Shown here: positions 42,324 to 51,301 of the stretch, piece by piece
Position numbering within the stretch: position 1 is the first letter of the stretch
Layout of the letters: every line of letters starts with the position of its first letter
Assembly: GCF_937906905.1 (NCBI RefSeq)
Contig: NZ_CALERY010000034.1
Coordinates: forward strand, 1 to 64,000
Source: an uncultured Helicobacter sp.
Lineage (GTDB): Bacteria > Campylobacterota > Campylobacteria > Campylobacterales > Helicobacteraceae
Length of the DNA stretch: 64,000 nt
Direction: 5' to 3'
Program-made: the position numbers and the translations under genes
Notes under the pieces: generated by a model
The model's database searches: none
Told to the model about the DNA's origin: nothing
Seen by the model: only the letters and a program-made list of their open reading frames with translations

Positions 42324-42868
42324 TATTTCATACTTCTGTAATATCGCACACTATAATCAACGCCAGAGTAGAATGTCATAAATGTCGCAATCCATAGTAG
42401 CACCTCGCCTCCAGGGAAAAAGTCCGCGAGCAAAAATGCAATAGCCGCAATTTGAAAGCCTGTTTTGTATTTGCCAAGATAGCCTGCAGCCACAGACCTT
42501 CCAGAGCTGGCTACTACTACGCGCAAACCTGTGATGAAAAACTCGCGACTTAGGATAATAAACACTGCCCATGCATTGGCACGCTCTAGAATCAAAAGCC
42601 CGATAAATGCGCTAAGGATTAGCATTTTATCTGCTAGAGGGTCAAACACTTCGCCAAATATGGATTCTACTCCATAATTTCGCGCAATATAGCCATCGAA
42701 AAAATCTGTCAAAGACGCAAGACAGAAAATCAAGCAAGCAAAGTAATTAACCCAGCTTACATGCACCCAAGTAGGCAGGACAAGATCGCTATGCAGGAGA
42801 AAAAACAGCAAAAGCACCGCAAGCGCGATGCGAGTAATTGTAAGAATATTTGGGAGTTTTTTTATCAT
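42323..42868 (-). CDS. pgsA: CDP-diacylglycerol--glycerol-3-phosphate 3-phosphatidyltransferase
   Basis: Membrane enzyme for phosphatidylglycerol synthesis. It carries the CDP-alcohol phosphotransferase motif DFFDGYIARNYGVESIFGEVFDPLADK (DGxxAR...GxxxDxxxD) near residues 61-87, with four to five hydrophobic helices. Length 181 aa is normal. Coupled to rseP by a TAATG overlap, as in several Campylobacterota. Confidence 0.94.
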   Translation of the reverse strand: MIKKLPNILTITRIALAVLLLFFLLHSDLVLPTWVHVSWVNYFACLIFCLASLTDFFDGYIARNYGVESIFGEVFDPLADKMLILSAFIGLLILERANAWAVFIILSREFFITGLRVVVASSGRSVAAGYLGKYKTGFQIAAIAFLLADFFPGGEVLLWIATFMTFYSGVDYSVRYYRSMK

Positions 42869-43025
42869 TGTCTAGCTTGTGTTGTTTTGATGATATTGGG
42901 CGTAGGCTCACTTGAGACAAGCTCTTGCGCTTTTGTGTCTCTTGACTTCTTGTTGGCTAGGCTACTCTGGCTACTTTTTGGCTGCTAGATTCTGGGCTGG
43001 ACTCGCCTGCTCTATGCTTGTGTGG

Positions 43026-43274
43026 CTATTTTTCGACAAGATTGCTAAAGCTGATGTCGCTTGTAAGCTCTGCTGCCATTTGCATGAGTGATTGAGTTTC
43101 CCTTTTCAAATCATTGATGACATCTTGATTGATAAATCCCGAAAGCTTGCGTAGCTTTTTGTATGTGCATTGCGTGACATAGGGGCGCAATGCTTTAAGC
43201 TGGTTTTCATCGATATTTGGTAGCGATTGAAAAATTTTTCTCAATATTCTATCAGGGACTGCGTGCTTTGCCAT
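43026..43274 (-). CDS. Small conserved-looking hypothetical protein
   Basis: An 82-aa basic helical protein with no motif I recognise (LRKIFQSLPNIDENQLKALR, KKLRKLSGFINQDVINDLKR). AAAGGATC precedes the ATG and a -10 box plus a long structured leader lies upstream, which argues that it is real. It has no membrane segment or signal peptide. Confidence 0.6.
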   Translation of the reverse strand: MAKHAVPDRILRKIFQSLPNIDENQLKALRPYVTQCTYKKLRKLSGFINQDVINDLKRETQSLMQMAAELTSDISFSNLVEK

Positions 43275-43313
43275 GTGTGATCCTTTACTTAGCCTCTTGC
43301 GCTTATGCTGTGA

Positions 43314-43369
43314 GGCTCCACATCTAAAGTCTCAATCCTTCAAGAAATCTCTTATTTTAGTGTGGAGCC
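43314..43369 (-). ncRNA. Structured 5' leader hairpin upstream of the 82-aa gene
   Basis: GGCTCCACA (43314-43322) pairs with TGTGGAGCC (43361-43369). After a single bulged T, CTAAA pairs with TTTAG, giving a 14-bp stem. The minus-strand TACAAT at 43385-43390 would start a transcript near 43378, placing this hairpin at the 5' end of a leader of about 100 nt. It could be a regulatory leader or a processed small RNA. Confidence 0.45.
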
Positions 43370-43384
43370 CCTGGCGCTGCTATT

Positions 43385-43390
43385 ATTGTA
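43385..43390 (-). promoter_or_regulatory. -10 element for the 82-aa gene
   Basis: TACAAT on the minus strand, 111 bp before the ATG. Confidence 0.5.
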
Positions 43391-43487
43391 GTGAAATAAA
43401 CTGAAAGTATAGCAAAAATCGCCCTTAATTCTTAGGCTTTTTGTGGCTTTTTGCTTTTTGTGGGCAAAATTTGGCGCGATTAAGTGG

Positions 43488-43493
43488 TATAAT
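43488..43493 (+). promoter_or_regulatory. -10 element for the 43527 gene and perhaps hisC-fliFGH
   Basis: TATAAT on the plus strand, 34 bp before the ATG, preceded by GTGG. This is the only clear promoter before the run of plus-strand genes to dxs. Confidence 0.6.
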
Positions 43494-43526
43494 GCAGGCA
43501 TTATTGTATATCTTTAAAGGACTGGA

Positions 43527-44276
43527 ATGCGCTGGGTTAAGTATGTTTTGATTTGTCTGTTTAGTGTGCTGATTTTTGCATGTGGTGGGATTTTTGTGTT
43601 TTTTATGCCAGAAATCAGGGCGCTTTTGCGCACAGAGAGTCTAAACACCACATATACACTAGATCTCTCTGCCACCATGCAAATCCCTTATGAGCGCTAC
43701 ATAAGCGCAATAAGCTTCGAGCCATATAAAAAGGTAGAATCCGATCCCAGTAACGCAGAATCTATGCTTACCCCAGTGCTTGCTAAAATCACCGATCGCA
43801 TTGGTAAAGAGCGTGGCACAGAGGGCAATCTCTGCCAGATTAAAGCCACCCCCAAGCTTCATAAGCGCACAGAATCCGCTCTTGCCATAGAGAGCGATAT
43901 TAGCTGCATAATATATAGCCAGAATCTGCCTGCATATAAAGCTATGCTAAAAGAAATTGACTATCTCGCGCTTAAGAGTGGATTGCTTAAGATCAAAATC
44001 TCCGCGCCTACTCCCACAATCACCCAGGAGCAGATAAAGCAAGCCACGCTCGCGTTGCGCGGGGAGATTTTGGGCGAGATAGATTCTAGCGTAGCATTTT
44101 ATGCAGAGAAAACACAAAAATCCTGCCGCCTAGTCTCGAGCCATGAAATGCCGCAGTTTTTAGCTTCAAATCGTAGGGCTAGTGGGGGATTTACCACGCC
44201 AGAGGATATTAGCCTACCGCTGGATCAGAGTGAGCCTATTAGCCTTAGAGCTCGCGTAAATATCGCATGCGAGTAG
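43527..44276 (+). CDS. Single-pass membrane protein of unknown function
   Basis: A 249-aa protein with an N-terminal anchor (VLICLFSVLIFACGGIFVFF) and a periplasmic domain of about 215 residues. Four Cys after the anchor (CQI, SCII, SCRL, ACE) could form disulfides, in keeping with the Dsb pair in this window. No family recognised. It is the first gene of a plus-strand run with hisC 50 bp downstream. Ser/Glu stretches encoded by AGAATCT words are seen near residue 73-80. Confidence 0.65.
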   Translation: MRWVKYVLICLFSVLIFACGGIFVFFMPEIRALLRTESLNTTYTLDLSATMQIPYERYISAISFEPYKKVESDPSNAESMLTPVLAKITDRIGKERGTEGNLCQIKATPKLHKRTESALAIESDISCIIYSQNLPAYKAMLKEIDYLALKSGLLKIKISAPTPTITQEQIKQATLALRGEILGEIDSSVAFYAEKTQKSCRLVSSHEMPQFLASNRRASGGFTTPEDISLPLDQSEPISLRARVNIACE

Positions 44277-44326
44277 TCAGGGCAAGAAATGACTAGAATC
44301 TAAAGTAAGGAATCAAGTGTAAGCCT

Positions 44327-45439
44327 ATGCGATTTAATGAAGAGTTAGCCAGTATTGCCACATACCAGGCGGGTAAGCCTATTGAAGAAGTTGTGCGAAA
44401 CTTCGAGCTACGCGAGCAGGACATCATAAAGCTTGCGAGCAATGAAAATCCTTATGGCACTTCTGCGCGCGTGGTGCAGGCGATTAAAGACAATGCGCAC
44501 AAAGCTCATCTCTATCCAGATGATTCTATGCGTGCGCTTATTGAGCGGCTTTGCGCGCATTACCACATTAAAGATACAGAGTGTATTATTGGTGCAGGGA
44601 GCGACCAGATCATTGAGCTGTGTATGCATGCCAAAACACATAAGGGAAGCAAGATTCTCATCGCTGGTGTTACATTTGCTATGTATGAGATTTATGCCAA
44701 GCATATTGGCGTAGAGGTTATCAAAACACCTAGCCAAACACACGATCTTGCCCAGTTCTATGAGCTTTTTATCCAGCATCGTCCTGATGTGGTGTTTCTC
44801 TGTGTGCCAAACAACCCTCTGGGCGAGTGTCTAGGGCGCGATGAAGTGTATGAATTTATCGATCGCATAGGGCATGAGAGCGATGGCGAGACGCTTGTGG
44901 TGCTTGATGGTGCATATCAGGAATTTGCCGCATATAAAGATTCGAGCAAGCGTATTTGCCCGCATGATCTTATTTCGCGCTTTTCGCATGTGATTTATTT
45001 GGGGACATTTTCTAAGGCATATGGGCTTGGTGGTATGCGTGTGGGCTATGGGATCGCGCAAGCTTCTATCATTCAAGCCCTTTATAAGCTTCGCGCACCT
45101 TTCAATATCACCACGCTTAGCCTTGTGGCAGCGTGTGAGGTGTTTGATGATATGGAGTTTGTGGAGCGCACGATTGAGAGCAATTTTGTCCAAATGCGCA
45201 GATATGAAGAGTTTGCAGAATCTAGGGGGATTAGCTATATCCCATCTTATACCAATTTCATCACCTTTGTTTTGTCAAATCCTTATAATTCTTCTGTGAT
45301 TTGCGATACACTTTTGCGAGAGGGGATTATCATTCGCAATCTTGCTTCTTATGGTATCAATGCCTTTCGCATAACCATTGGCACACAGGAGCAAAATAAT
45401 CGCGTGCTATGCGCACTTGGCGAGATATTCTCGAGCTAG
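44327..45439 (+). CDS. hisC: Histidinol-phosphate aminotransferase
   Basis: Pyridoxal-phosphate enzyme of histidine synthesis, also able to serve aromatic amino acids in some bacteria. Motifs are KLASNENPYGTS, GAGSDQIIELC, FLCVPNNPLGE, the PLP lysine in LGTFSKAYGLGGMRVGYG, and a C-terminal FRITIGTQEQN. Length 370 aa. No other his genes are nearby; it precedes fliF by 50 bp, a placement seen in other Helicobacter genomes. Confidence 0.93.
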   Translation: MRFNEELASIATYQAGKPIEEVVRNFELREQDIIKLASNENPYGTSARVVQAIKDNAHKAHLYPDDSMRALIERLCAHYHIKDTECIIGAGSDQIIELCMHAKTHKGSKILIAGVTFAMYEIYAKHIGVEVIKTPSQTHDLAQFYELFIQHRPDVVFLCVPNNPLGECLGRDEVYEFIDRIGHESDGETLVVLDGAYQEFAAYKDSSKRICPHDLISRFSHVIYLGTFSKAYGLGGMRVGYGIAQASIIQALYKLRAPFNITTLSLVAACEVFDDMEFVERTIESNFVQMRRYEEFAESRGISYIPSYTNFITFVLSNPYNSSVICDTLLREGIIIRNLASYGINAFRITIGTQEQNNRVLCALGEIFSS

Positions 45440-45488
45440 CATGAATGGCAGTAAGTAGTAATAGGAAAATTTTGTAAGGATACAAATA

Positions 45489-47177
45489 GTGGATACCAAA
45501 ACGCTTTTTGAACGCATAACTAAAATCTATAATAACCTAAGTGGTAAGCAAAAAATCGTCATCACCGCAACGATTATCCTGCTTATTGGGTTTTTTGTAT
45601 TTTTGCTTGTTTTTTCTAATAAGCAGGTGCAAAATTCCTATGGTGTGCTGTTTGAGGGCATGGATTCCTCGGATAATGCCCTAATTCTTCAGTATTTAAA
45701 AGACAACCAAATCCCTTACAGAATCCCGCGTAGTGATGTGATAGAAATCCCCAGTGAGCGCGTGGCAGAAGAGCGTATCGCGCTAGCAGCTCAAGGCATA
45801 CCTAAGACCTCTAAAGTGGGCTTTGAGGTTTTTGATATCAATAATATCGCCGAGACGGATTTCACTCAGCAAGTCAAATTCTTGCGCGCCACGGAAGGCG
45901 AGCTTACGCGCACAATAGAAGCTTTGGAGCCGATTTTTAAAGCAAATGTGCAGATTGCCAACCCTAAAGAATCGCTCTTTGTCTCCACAAGTATCCCGCC
46001 AACAGCGGCTGTTATGGTGCAGTTAAAGCCTGGCAGTGCGCTTTCATCATTTCAAATTACCGGGATTAAAAATCTCGTTTCTGCTGCTATCCCAAAGCTC
46101 ACGCCAGAGAATGTAAAAATTGTTGATGGCAATGGGATTCCGCTTGGAGAGGAAAATGATCTTGCCGGAATCAATGAAGTGCTTAAGCAGCGCCAGGCAA
46201 TCGTCCATGCCGATGAGCAAAAGCTCGCAGATAATATTGTGCGCCTGCTCTCTCCGCGTGCTGGAGGTTCCAACAAAGTTGTTGCAATCGTCAATCTCCA
46301 ATACGACTGGAATCAGCAAGAATCTGTCAAGCAGACATTCGATCCTGCCCAAGTTGTCCCGCGCTCAACAAAAGATTTCGAGCAGGAGAAGCAGGGTCCA
46401 GGCGAGAAGCGGATTGGTGGGATTCCGGGTGTGGAGAGTAATGTCGGTCCTGTGCAGAATCTAGATTCTGATAATGGGCAAATCAAAGAACGCACGACAG
46501 AAAATATCGCTAATAACGAGATTGGTACTGAAACAATCACAACTAAGCATGCTATGGGTAAGCCGCTGCGCCTCACGGCTTCCGTGCTTGTTAATGGTGG
46601 GCACAAGTTGGTGGTGGGTGATGATGGACAAGAGAGTTCAGAATATGTGCCTTTTACACCAGAGGAGCTTGCCAAGCTTGAAAATCTTGTCAAAAATGCC
46701 ATAGGCTTTGATGAAAAGCGCGGGGATTCTGTAACTGTGTCTGACTGGGATTTCTCCAAAGGCGAAGCGATCAAAGTGCCAAAGACATTTGTCGAGAGAG
46801 CCACAAGCTTCATGATGCAGTATGTCCCACTGCTTAAATATGTCATCATCGCCATTATCATCTTCATCTTTTACAAAAAAGTCATCGCGCCATTTGCAGA
46901 GCGTATGCTTGAAGTCCAAGATGCAGAAGACGATAAGATTGAATCGCTCTTTGAGGTTGATGATGACGATGATGAAGCGAGCTCGCGCTTTGGCGAGCTT
47001 CGCAAACGAGTTGAAGAGCAGCTTGGCATTAGTGGGGGTGGATTTAGTGAAGATGAGGTGAAATACGAAGTGCTGCTTGAAAAAATCAAAGCTGCCATTC
47101 AGGAGAAACCAGAGGAAATCGCCTCTCTATTCCAAAAGCTTATCCACGATGAAATCGGCTTAGAGAAGTCTAGCTAG
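45489..47177 (+). CDS. fliF: Flagellar MS-ring protein FliF
   Basis: Forms the membrane ring of the flagellar basal body. GTG start at 45489 (MDTKTLFERI), AAGGAT about 10 nt upstream. An N-terminal helix (IVITATIILLIGFFVFLLVF) and a C-terminal helix (LLKYVIIAIIIFIFYKKVI) bound the periplasmic ring-building domains (YGVLFEGMDSSDNALILQYL, VQIANPKESLFV, NNEIGTETI). The acidic C-terminal tail that binds FliG follows (DDEASSRFGEL). Length 562 aa. fliG starts 9 bp after the stop. Confidence 0.96.
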   Translation: MDTKTLFERITKIYNNLSGKQKIVITATIILLIGFFVFLLVFSNKQVQNSYGVLFEGMDSSDNALILQYLKDNQIPYRIPRSDVIEIPSERVAEERIALAAQGIPKTSKVGFEVFDINNIAETDFTQQVKFLRATEGELTRTIEALEPIFKANVQIANPKESLFVSTSIPPTAAVMVQLKPGSALSSFQITGIKNLVSAAIPKLTPENVKIVDGNGIPLGEENDLAGINEVLKQRQAIVHADEQKLADNIVRLLSPRAGGSNKVVAIVNLQYDWNQQESVKQTFDPAQVVPRSTKDFEQEKQGPGEKRIGGIPGVESNVGPVQNLDSDNGQIKERTTENIANNEIGTETITTKHAMGKPLRLTASVLVNGGHKLVVGDDGQESSEYVPFTPEELAKLENLVKNAIGFDEKRGDSVTVSDWDFSKGEAIKVPKTFVERATSFMMQYVPLLKYVIIAIIIFIFYKKVIAPFAERMLEVQDAEDDKIESLFEVDDDDDEASSRFGELRKRVEEQLGISGGGFSEDEVKYEVLLEKIKAAIQEKPEEIASLFQKLIHDEIGLEKSS

Positions 47178-47186
47178 GAGGATTTG

Positions 47187-48221
47187 ATGAGTTTGCAGCT
47201 AAATCAACGCCAAAGAGCACAATATGATGAGCTCTCAATGTCGGAGAAAATCGCTATTTTGCTAATCCAAGTAGGCGAGGAGCTTACCAGCGAGATTTTC
47301 AAAAACCTTGATATCGATGGGATTACCGAAGTTTCCAAGCAAATTATGCAGCTAAAAGGCACGGACAAAGCCATCGGCGGTGCGGTGCTAGAAGAGTTTT
47401 ATGCGATTTTTCAGTCTAATCAATACATCAACAGCGGTGGGCTTGACTATGCTAGGGAGCTACTTAATAAAGCTCTTGGACCAGAAGAAGCCAAGCGGAT
47501 TTTGGACAAGCTTGCCAAAACTATGCAATCTGCCAAAAACTTCGCCTATCTTAGTAAAATCCGCCCGCAACAGCTTGCAGATTTTATCGTCAATGAGCAC
47601 CCCCAAACTATCGCGCTTATCCTTGCGCATATGGACGCAAGCAGTGCGGCAGAGACCTTGGGGCATTTTAGCGATGATAATATGCGCGCAGAAATCGCTA
47701 TCCGTATGGCAAATCTCGGCGATATTTCACCAAATGTCGTCAAGCGCGTCTCCACCGTGCTAGAAAACAAGCTAGAATCCTTAACGAGCTACAAAGTCGA
47801 AGTGGGCGGTCCAAGGGCAGTTGCGGAGATGTTTAACCGCCTTGGGCAAAAGGCTGCCAAATCCACGCTTTCTTATATCGAGCAAATCGATGAGCAGCTA
47901 GCAAATGAGATTAAAGAGATGATGTTTACCTTTGAAGATATTGTCAATCTTGATAAAAATGCTATTAGAGAGATTCTCAAAGTCGCGGATAAAAAAGACC
48001 TTACAATGGCATTAAAAGCTGCCAATGACAGCTTGAAGCAAAAATTCCTTGATCAAATGAGCACCAGGGCTAGTGAGCAATTCATTGAAGAAATGCAGTT
48101 CTTGGGCGCGGTGCGTATGCGCGATGTCGAAGCTGCCCAGCGCAAGATCGTAGAAGCGGTGCAGACACTTTCAGAGCAGGGGCTTATCCAAGTAGGCGAA
48201 GAGGAGGATGTCGTTGAGTAA
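47187..48221 (+). CDS. fliG: Flagellar motor switch protein FliG
   Basis: Rotor protein linking the MS ring to torque generation. Three armadillo-like domains are visible: N-terminal LSMSEKIAILLIQVGEE, middle EHPQTIALILAHM with SAAETL, and C-terminal FTFEDIVNLDKNAIREILKV with the charged torque helix around MSTRASEQFIEEM. ATG 47187 lies 5 nt after AGGAGG; a TTG in frame one codon earlier is not needed. Length 344 aa. Overlaps fliH by 14 bp. Confidence 0.96.
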   Translation: MSLQLNQRQRAQYDELSMSEKIAILLIQVGEELTSEIFKNLDIDGITEVSKQIMQLKGTDKAIGGAVLEEFYAIFQSNQYINSGGLDYARELLNKALGPEEAKRILDKLAKTMQSAKNFAYLSKIRPQQLADFIVNEHPQTIALILAHMDASSAAETLGHFSDDNMRAEIAIRMANLGDISPNVVKRVSTVLENKLESLTSYKVEVGGPRAVAEMFNRLGQKAAKSTLSYIEQIDEQLANEIKEMMFTFEDIVNLDKNAIREILKVADKKDLTMALKAANDSLKQKFLDQMSTRASEQFIEEMQFLGAVRMRDVEAAQRKIVEAVQTLSEQGLIQVGEEEDVVE

Positions 48222-49002
48222 TTTTTCAGAAGATAGTCTCATCACCAAAAATCATATTGAAAAGCATAGAATCAGCAAGTATGAGTTCCGCCCTATTGTG
48301 ACAGATGAAGTGGATTCTAAGCCCAAAGCCCCAGAATCCGCTCAAGCCCCCAGCTTGCCCCCAGCAGCACAGAGCATTGGAGAAGATAGTATAGAAAAAG
48401 AGCTGATAGAAAAGCTGCTGCAAAAAACCGATGAGCTCTCGAGCTCGCTTGCAAAGCTGCAAATCCAGTTTGAAAAGCAGCAGCTTGAAATGGAGGAGAG
48501 GGTCAATACTGCACGCAATGACGCCTACAAAGATGGGCTAAAAGAAGGTGAAGAAAAAACACGCCAAGCCCTAGAGACTGATGTGCAAAAGGAGCGCGCC
48601 GCCCTTGTAGAATCTGCTATCAATCTTGACAAAGCTATGCAAGCTTCCCAGACGCATTTGCGCGAGCTAGAGAAAGAGCTAAGTGCCATTGCTGTGGATA
48701 TTGCAAGAGAGGTGATCGCAAAAGAAGTGGAGAAAGATAGCGCGGCTGTGGCATTAGCCTTGGCAAAGGAGCTGCTAGGCTCAATCGCCGATGCCACTGA
48801 TGTGCAAATCCGCGTCAATCCGCTTGACTACCACACTCTAACCCAAGAGCTAAAAGATCACCCCAAGCTAAAAATAGAAGCGGATAATGCTATCACCAAA
48901 GGTGGTGTGATTATCGCAAATGGCGGTGGGATCATCGATGGCACTATCACCAATCGCTATAAAACTTTAAAACAAAGCGTTTTGGATAATTTGAAAGACT
49001 AG
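48208..49002 (+). CDS. fliH: Flagellar assembly protein FliH
   Basis: Regulator of the export ATPase FliI. The N-terminal third is Pro/Ala-rich. The central part is a long coiled coil (QIQFEKQQLEMEERVNTARNDAYKDGLKEGEE), and the C-terminal domain (VAREV-like IAVDIAREVIAKEVEK, VQIRVNPLDYHTL) matches the FliH/HrpE family. GAGGAGG precedes the ATG inside the end of fliG. Length 264 aa. dxs begins 8 bp after the stop. Confidence 0.93.
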   Translation: MSLSNFSEDSLITKNHIEKHRISKYEFRPIVTDEVDSKPKAPESAQAPSLPPAAQSIGEDSIEKELIEKLLQKTDELSSSLAKLQIQFEKQQLEMEERVNTARNDAYKDGLKEGEEKTRQALETDVQKERAALVESAINLDKAMQASQTHLRELEKELSAIAVDIAREVIAKEVEKDSAAVALALAKELLGSIADATDVQIRVNPLDYHTLTQELKDHPKLKIEADNAITKGGVIIANGGGIIDGTITNRYKTLKQSVLDNLKD

Positions 49003-49010
49003 GGCGTTGT

Positions 49011-50873
49011 ATGGCAGTTTTCCCCCAAAAACCCATAAAGCAAATGGATTTAGCAGAGCTAGAGAAGCTATGCGCTGATATTCGCGCTAGAATTTTAGAG
49101 GTTGTGAGCCAAAATGGTGGGCATTTGAGCTCGACACTTGGCGCAGTGGAGCTAATCGTGGCTATGCACTATGTCTTTGACTACACAAAATCCCCCTTTA
49201 TCTTTGATGTCTCCCACCAAGCCTATGCGCATAAGCTCCTAACAGGGCGGTATGATGAGTTTGCGAGCTTGCGGAAGTTTGGGGGGGTGAGTGGATTCTG
49301 CGCTCCTAGGGAGTCAAGCGCGGACTATTTTGTCGCCGGGCATAGCTCGACTTCGATTTCACTAGGTGTGGGCGCGGCAAAGGCTATGGCTTTACGCGGT
49401 GAAAAAGCAATGCCCATTGTGCTGATTGGCGATGGGAGTATGAGTGCTGGGCTTGTGTATGAGGCGTTAAATGAGCTAGGCGATAGAAAATACCCTATGC
49501 TTATTATTTTGAATGATAATGAAATGAGTATCGCCAAGCCCATAGGCGCGATTTCTAAGCATTTATCGCAAATCATCTCCCACCCAATGTATCAATCGTT
49601 TCGCAATTTCACAAAAAAATGGCTAGAGAAAATGCCAGATTCTGCGACTTATCTCGCCAAACGCTTTGAAGAGTCGCTAAAGCTTATCACCCCCGGGATT
49701 TTGTTTGAAGAAATGGGGATTGACTACATCGGTCCAGTTGATGGACATAGTCTTAGTGATCTCATCTTTTGCTTTAAAAGGGCGCAGGATTTGGGGCGAC
49801 CAGTGATTGTGCATACACAAACGATTAAGGGCAAGGGCTATGAGATTGCTGAGGGTCCTTATGAGAAGTGGCACGGGGTAGGGGCGTTTGATCTCCAAAC
49901 AGGGCAGGCACTCAAAAAGCCCAGCCCAAAGCCCACGCCCACGCAGGTGTATGCTACCACACTAGCAAAACTTGCTAAAGATGATGCAAGAGTTGTAGGC
50001 GTTACAGCAGCGATGCCCGGAGGCACGGGGCTAGGCGAGCTAATTGACACTTATCCTAATCGATTCTGGGACACAGGCATTGCCGAGCAGCATAGTGTAA
50101 CCTCTATGGCGGCGATGGCAAAGGAGGGCTTTATCCCCTTTGTGAGTATTTACTCGACATTTTTGCAGCGTGCCTTTGATCAAATTATCCACGATGTGGG
50201 GATTATGGGGCTGCCGGTGCGCTTTAGCATTGATAGGGCTGGGATTGTAGGCGAAGATGGCGAGACACATCAAGGGCTTTTTGATATTGCGTATTTGCGT
50301 ATGATTCCGGGGCTTGTGCTTTTCGCTCCGCGTGATAATGCTACGCTTAAGCTCGCCATAGAGTTTGCCTACAACTTCTCTAGCGCGCCTTGTGCCTACC
50401 GCTATCCGCGCAATGCCTTCTGCCTAGAAGAAGGTAGCTATAAAGCAAGGGAATTTGTGCTAGGTGAGCTAGAAGTTTTGCAGCAGGGCAGGCAAATCGC
50501 GCTTATTGGCTATGGCAATGGCGTGGGCAGGGCGGATAAAGTCTATCGCGCTTTGTGTGATTTGGGCTTTGCTCCTAGTCTTATTGATCTGCGTTTTTGC
50601 AAGCCGCTACCACAAGAGCTAGAATCCACTTTGCGCAGTCATACAATCGCCTTTGTCTTTAGCGATAGTTATAGAGATGGCGGCGTGGGTAGCGCGATAT
50701 TGGAGCAGGCAAGCGCGTGGGAGGTGCTGCTGCCACTTTATAGCCTTGAGCTAGAATCCACTTTTGTCCCGCACGGCGATACAAAGAGTGTCGAGCACTC
50801 GGTGGGGCTTAGCGAGCAGGCGTTGCTTGAGCGCGTGCTTATCAAGCTTAAATCCCACAATATCACTCCATAG
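49011..50873 (+). CDS. dxs: 1-deoxy-D-xylulose-5-phosphate synthase
   Basis: Thiamine-diphosphate enzyme that condenses pyruvate and glyceraldehyde-3-phosphate, the first step of the MEP isoprenoid pathway. Motifs are FDVSHQAYAHKLLTGR, the thiamine-binding GDGSMSAGLVYEALNELGD with NDNEMSIA, and DTGIAEQHSVTSMAAMAKEG in the transketolase domain. Length 620 aa. The fliF-fliG-fliH-dxs order is a Helicobacter hallmark. A G7 run in the codons for FGGV is too short to be a phase switch. Confidence 0.96.
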   Translation: MAVFPQKPIKQMDLAELEKLCADIRARILEVVSQNGGHLSSTLGAVELIVAMHYVFDYTKSPFIFDVSHQAYAHKLLTGRYDEFASLRKFGGVSGFCAPRESSADYFVAGHSSTSISLGVGAAKAMALRGEKAMPIVLIGDGSMSAGLVYEALNELGDRKYPMLIILNDNEMSIAKPIGAISKHLSQIISHPMYQSFRNFTKKWLEKMPDSATYLAKRFEESLKLITPGILFEEMGIDYIGPVDGHSLSDLIFCFKRAQDLGRPVIVHTQTIKGKGYEIAEGPYEKWHGVGAFDLQTGQALKKPSPKPTPTQVYATTLAKLAKDDARVVGVTAAMPGGTGLGELIDTYPNRFWDTGIAEQHSVTSMAAMAKEGFIPFVSIYSTFLQRAFDQIIHDVGIMGLPVRFSIDRAGIVGEDGETHQGLFDIAYLRMIPGLVLFAPRDNATLKLAIEFAYNFSSAPCAYRYPRNAFCLEEGSYKAREFVLGELEVLQQGRQIALIGYGNGVGRADKVYRALCDLGFAPSLIDLRFCKPLPQELESTLRSHTIAFVFSDSYRDGGVGSAILEQASAWEVLLPLYSLELESTFVPHGDTKSVEHSVGLSEQALLERVLIKLKSHNITP

Positions 50874-50881
50874 GCGCGGCT

Positions 50882-51301
50882 ATGAGTATAGAGCATAAAG
50901 AGGGCTTTGAGTTTAGCTTTGATAGCTCTGCTTGTGGGAGCTGCGGAGGGCGGTGCTGCGTGGGCGAGAGTGGCTATATCTTTCTCACGCTCAAAGAAGC
51001 AGAATCTATCGCCACATTTTTAGGGGTGGGGTTTGAGGACTTTGTCTTGCGCTATGTGAAAAAGGTGGGCTATCGCTTTTCACTGATTGAAAAGCCTTAT
51101 GAAGATGGCTTTGCGTGCGTGTTTTTTGACACCGCAAAAAAGCAGTGCGGGATTTATGCCACTCGCCCAGCGCAGTGCAGGGAGTTTCCATTTTGGGAGG
51201 GACTTAGGGCAAGAGAGCAGCTTGCGGAGCTTTGCGCACTTTGCCCGGGTGTTGTGCGCTGTGAAAACAAAGCAGAGCCACCAAACAAGGCGCACCCATG
51301 A
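50882..51301 (+). CDS. YkgJ-family cysteine cluster protein
   Basis: A 139-aa cytoplasmic protein with the CxxCxxxCC type cluster SACGSCGGRCCVGESGY at residues 17-33, a further Cys in KKQCGIYATRPAQCREFP and a C-terminal CALCPGV. This is the zinc- or iron-chelating UPF0153 family (YkgJ). Its biochemical role is not established. It starts 8 bp after dxs and its TGA overlaps the next ATG (ATGA). Confidence 0.88.
   Translation: MSIEHKEGFEFSFDSSACGSCGGRCCVGESGYIFLTLKEAESIATFLGVGFEDFVLRYVKKVGYRFSLIEKPYEDGFACVFFDTAKKQCGIYATRPAQCREFPFWEGLRAREQLAELCALCPGVVRCENKAEPPNKAHP

Noticed and set aside
43275..43526. SRP 4.5S RNA in the spacer with the hairpin
   Set aside because: The conserved GGTGCTG and GGAAGCAGC-type core is absent; the hairpin is better seen as an mRNA leader.
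49276..49300. G7 run in dxs as a phase-variation tract
   Set aside because: Seven G is too short for frequent slippage and the gene is an intact housekeeping gene.
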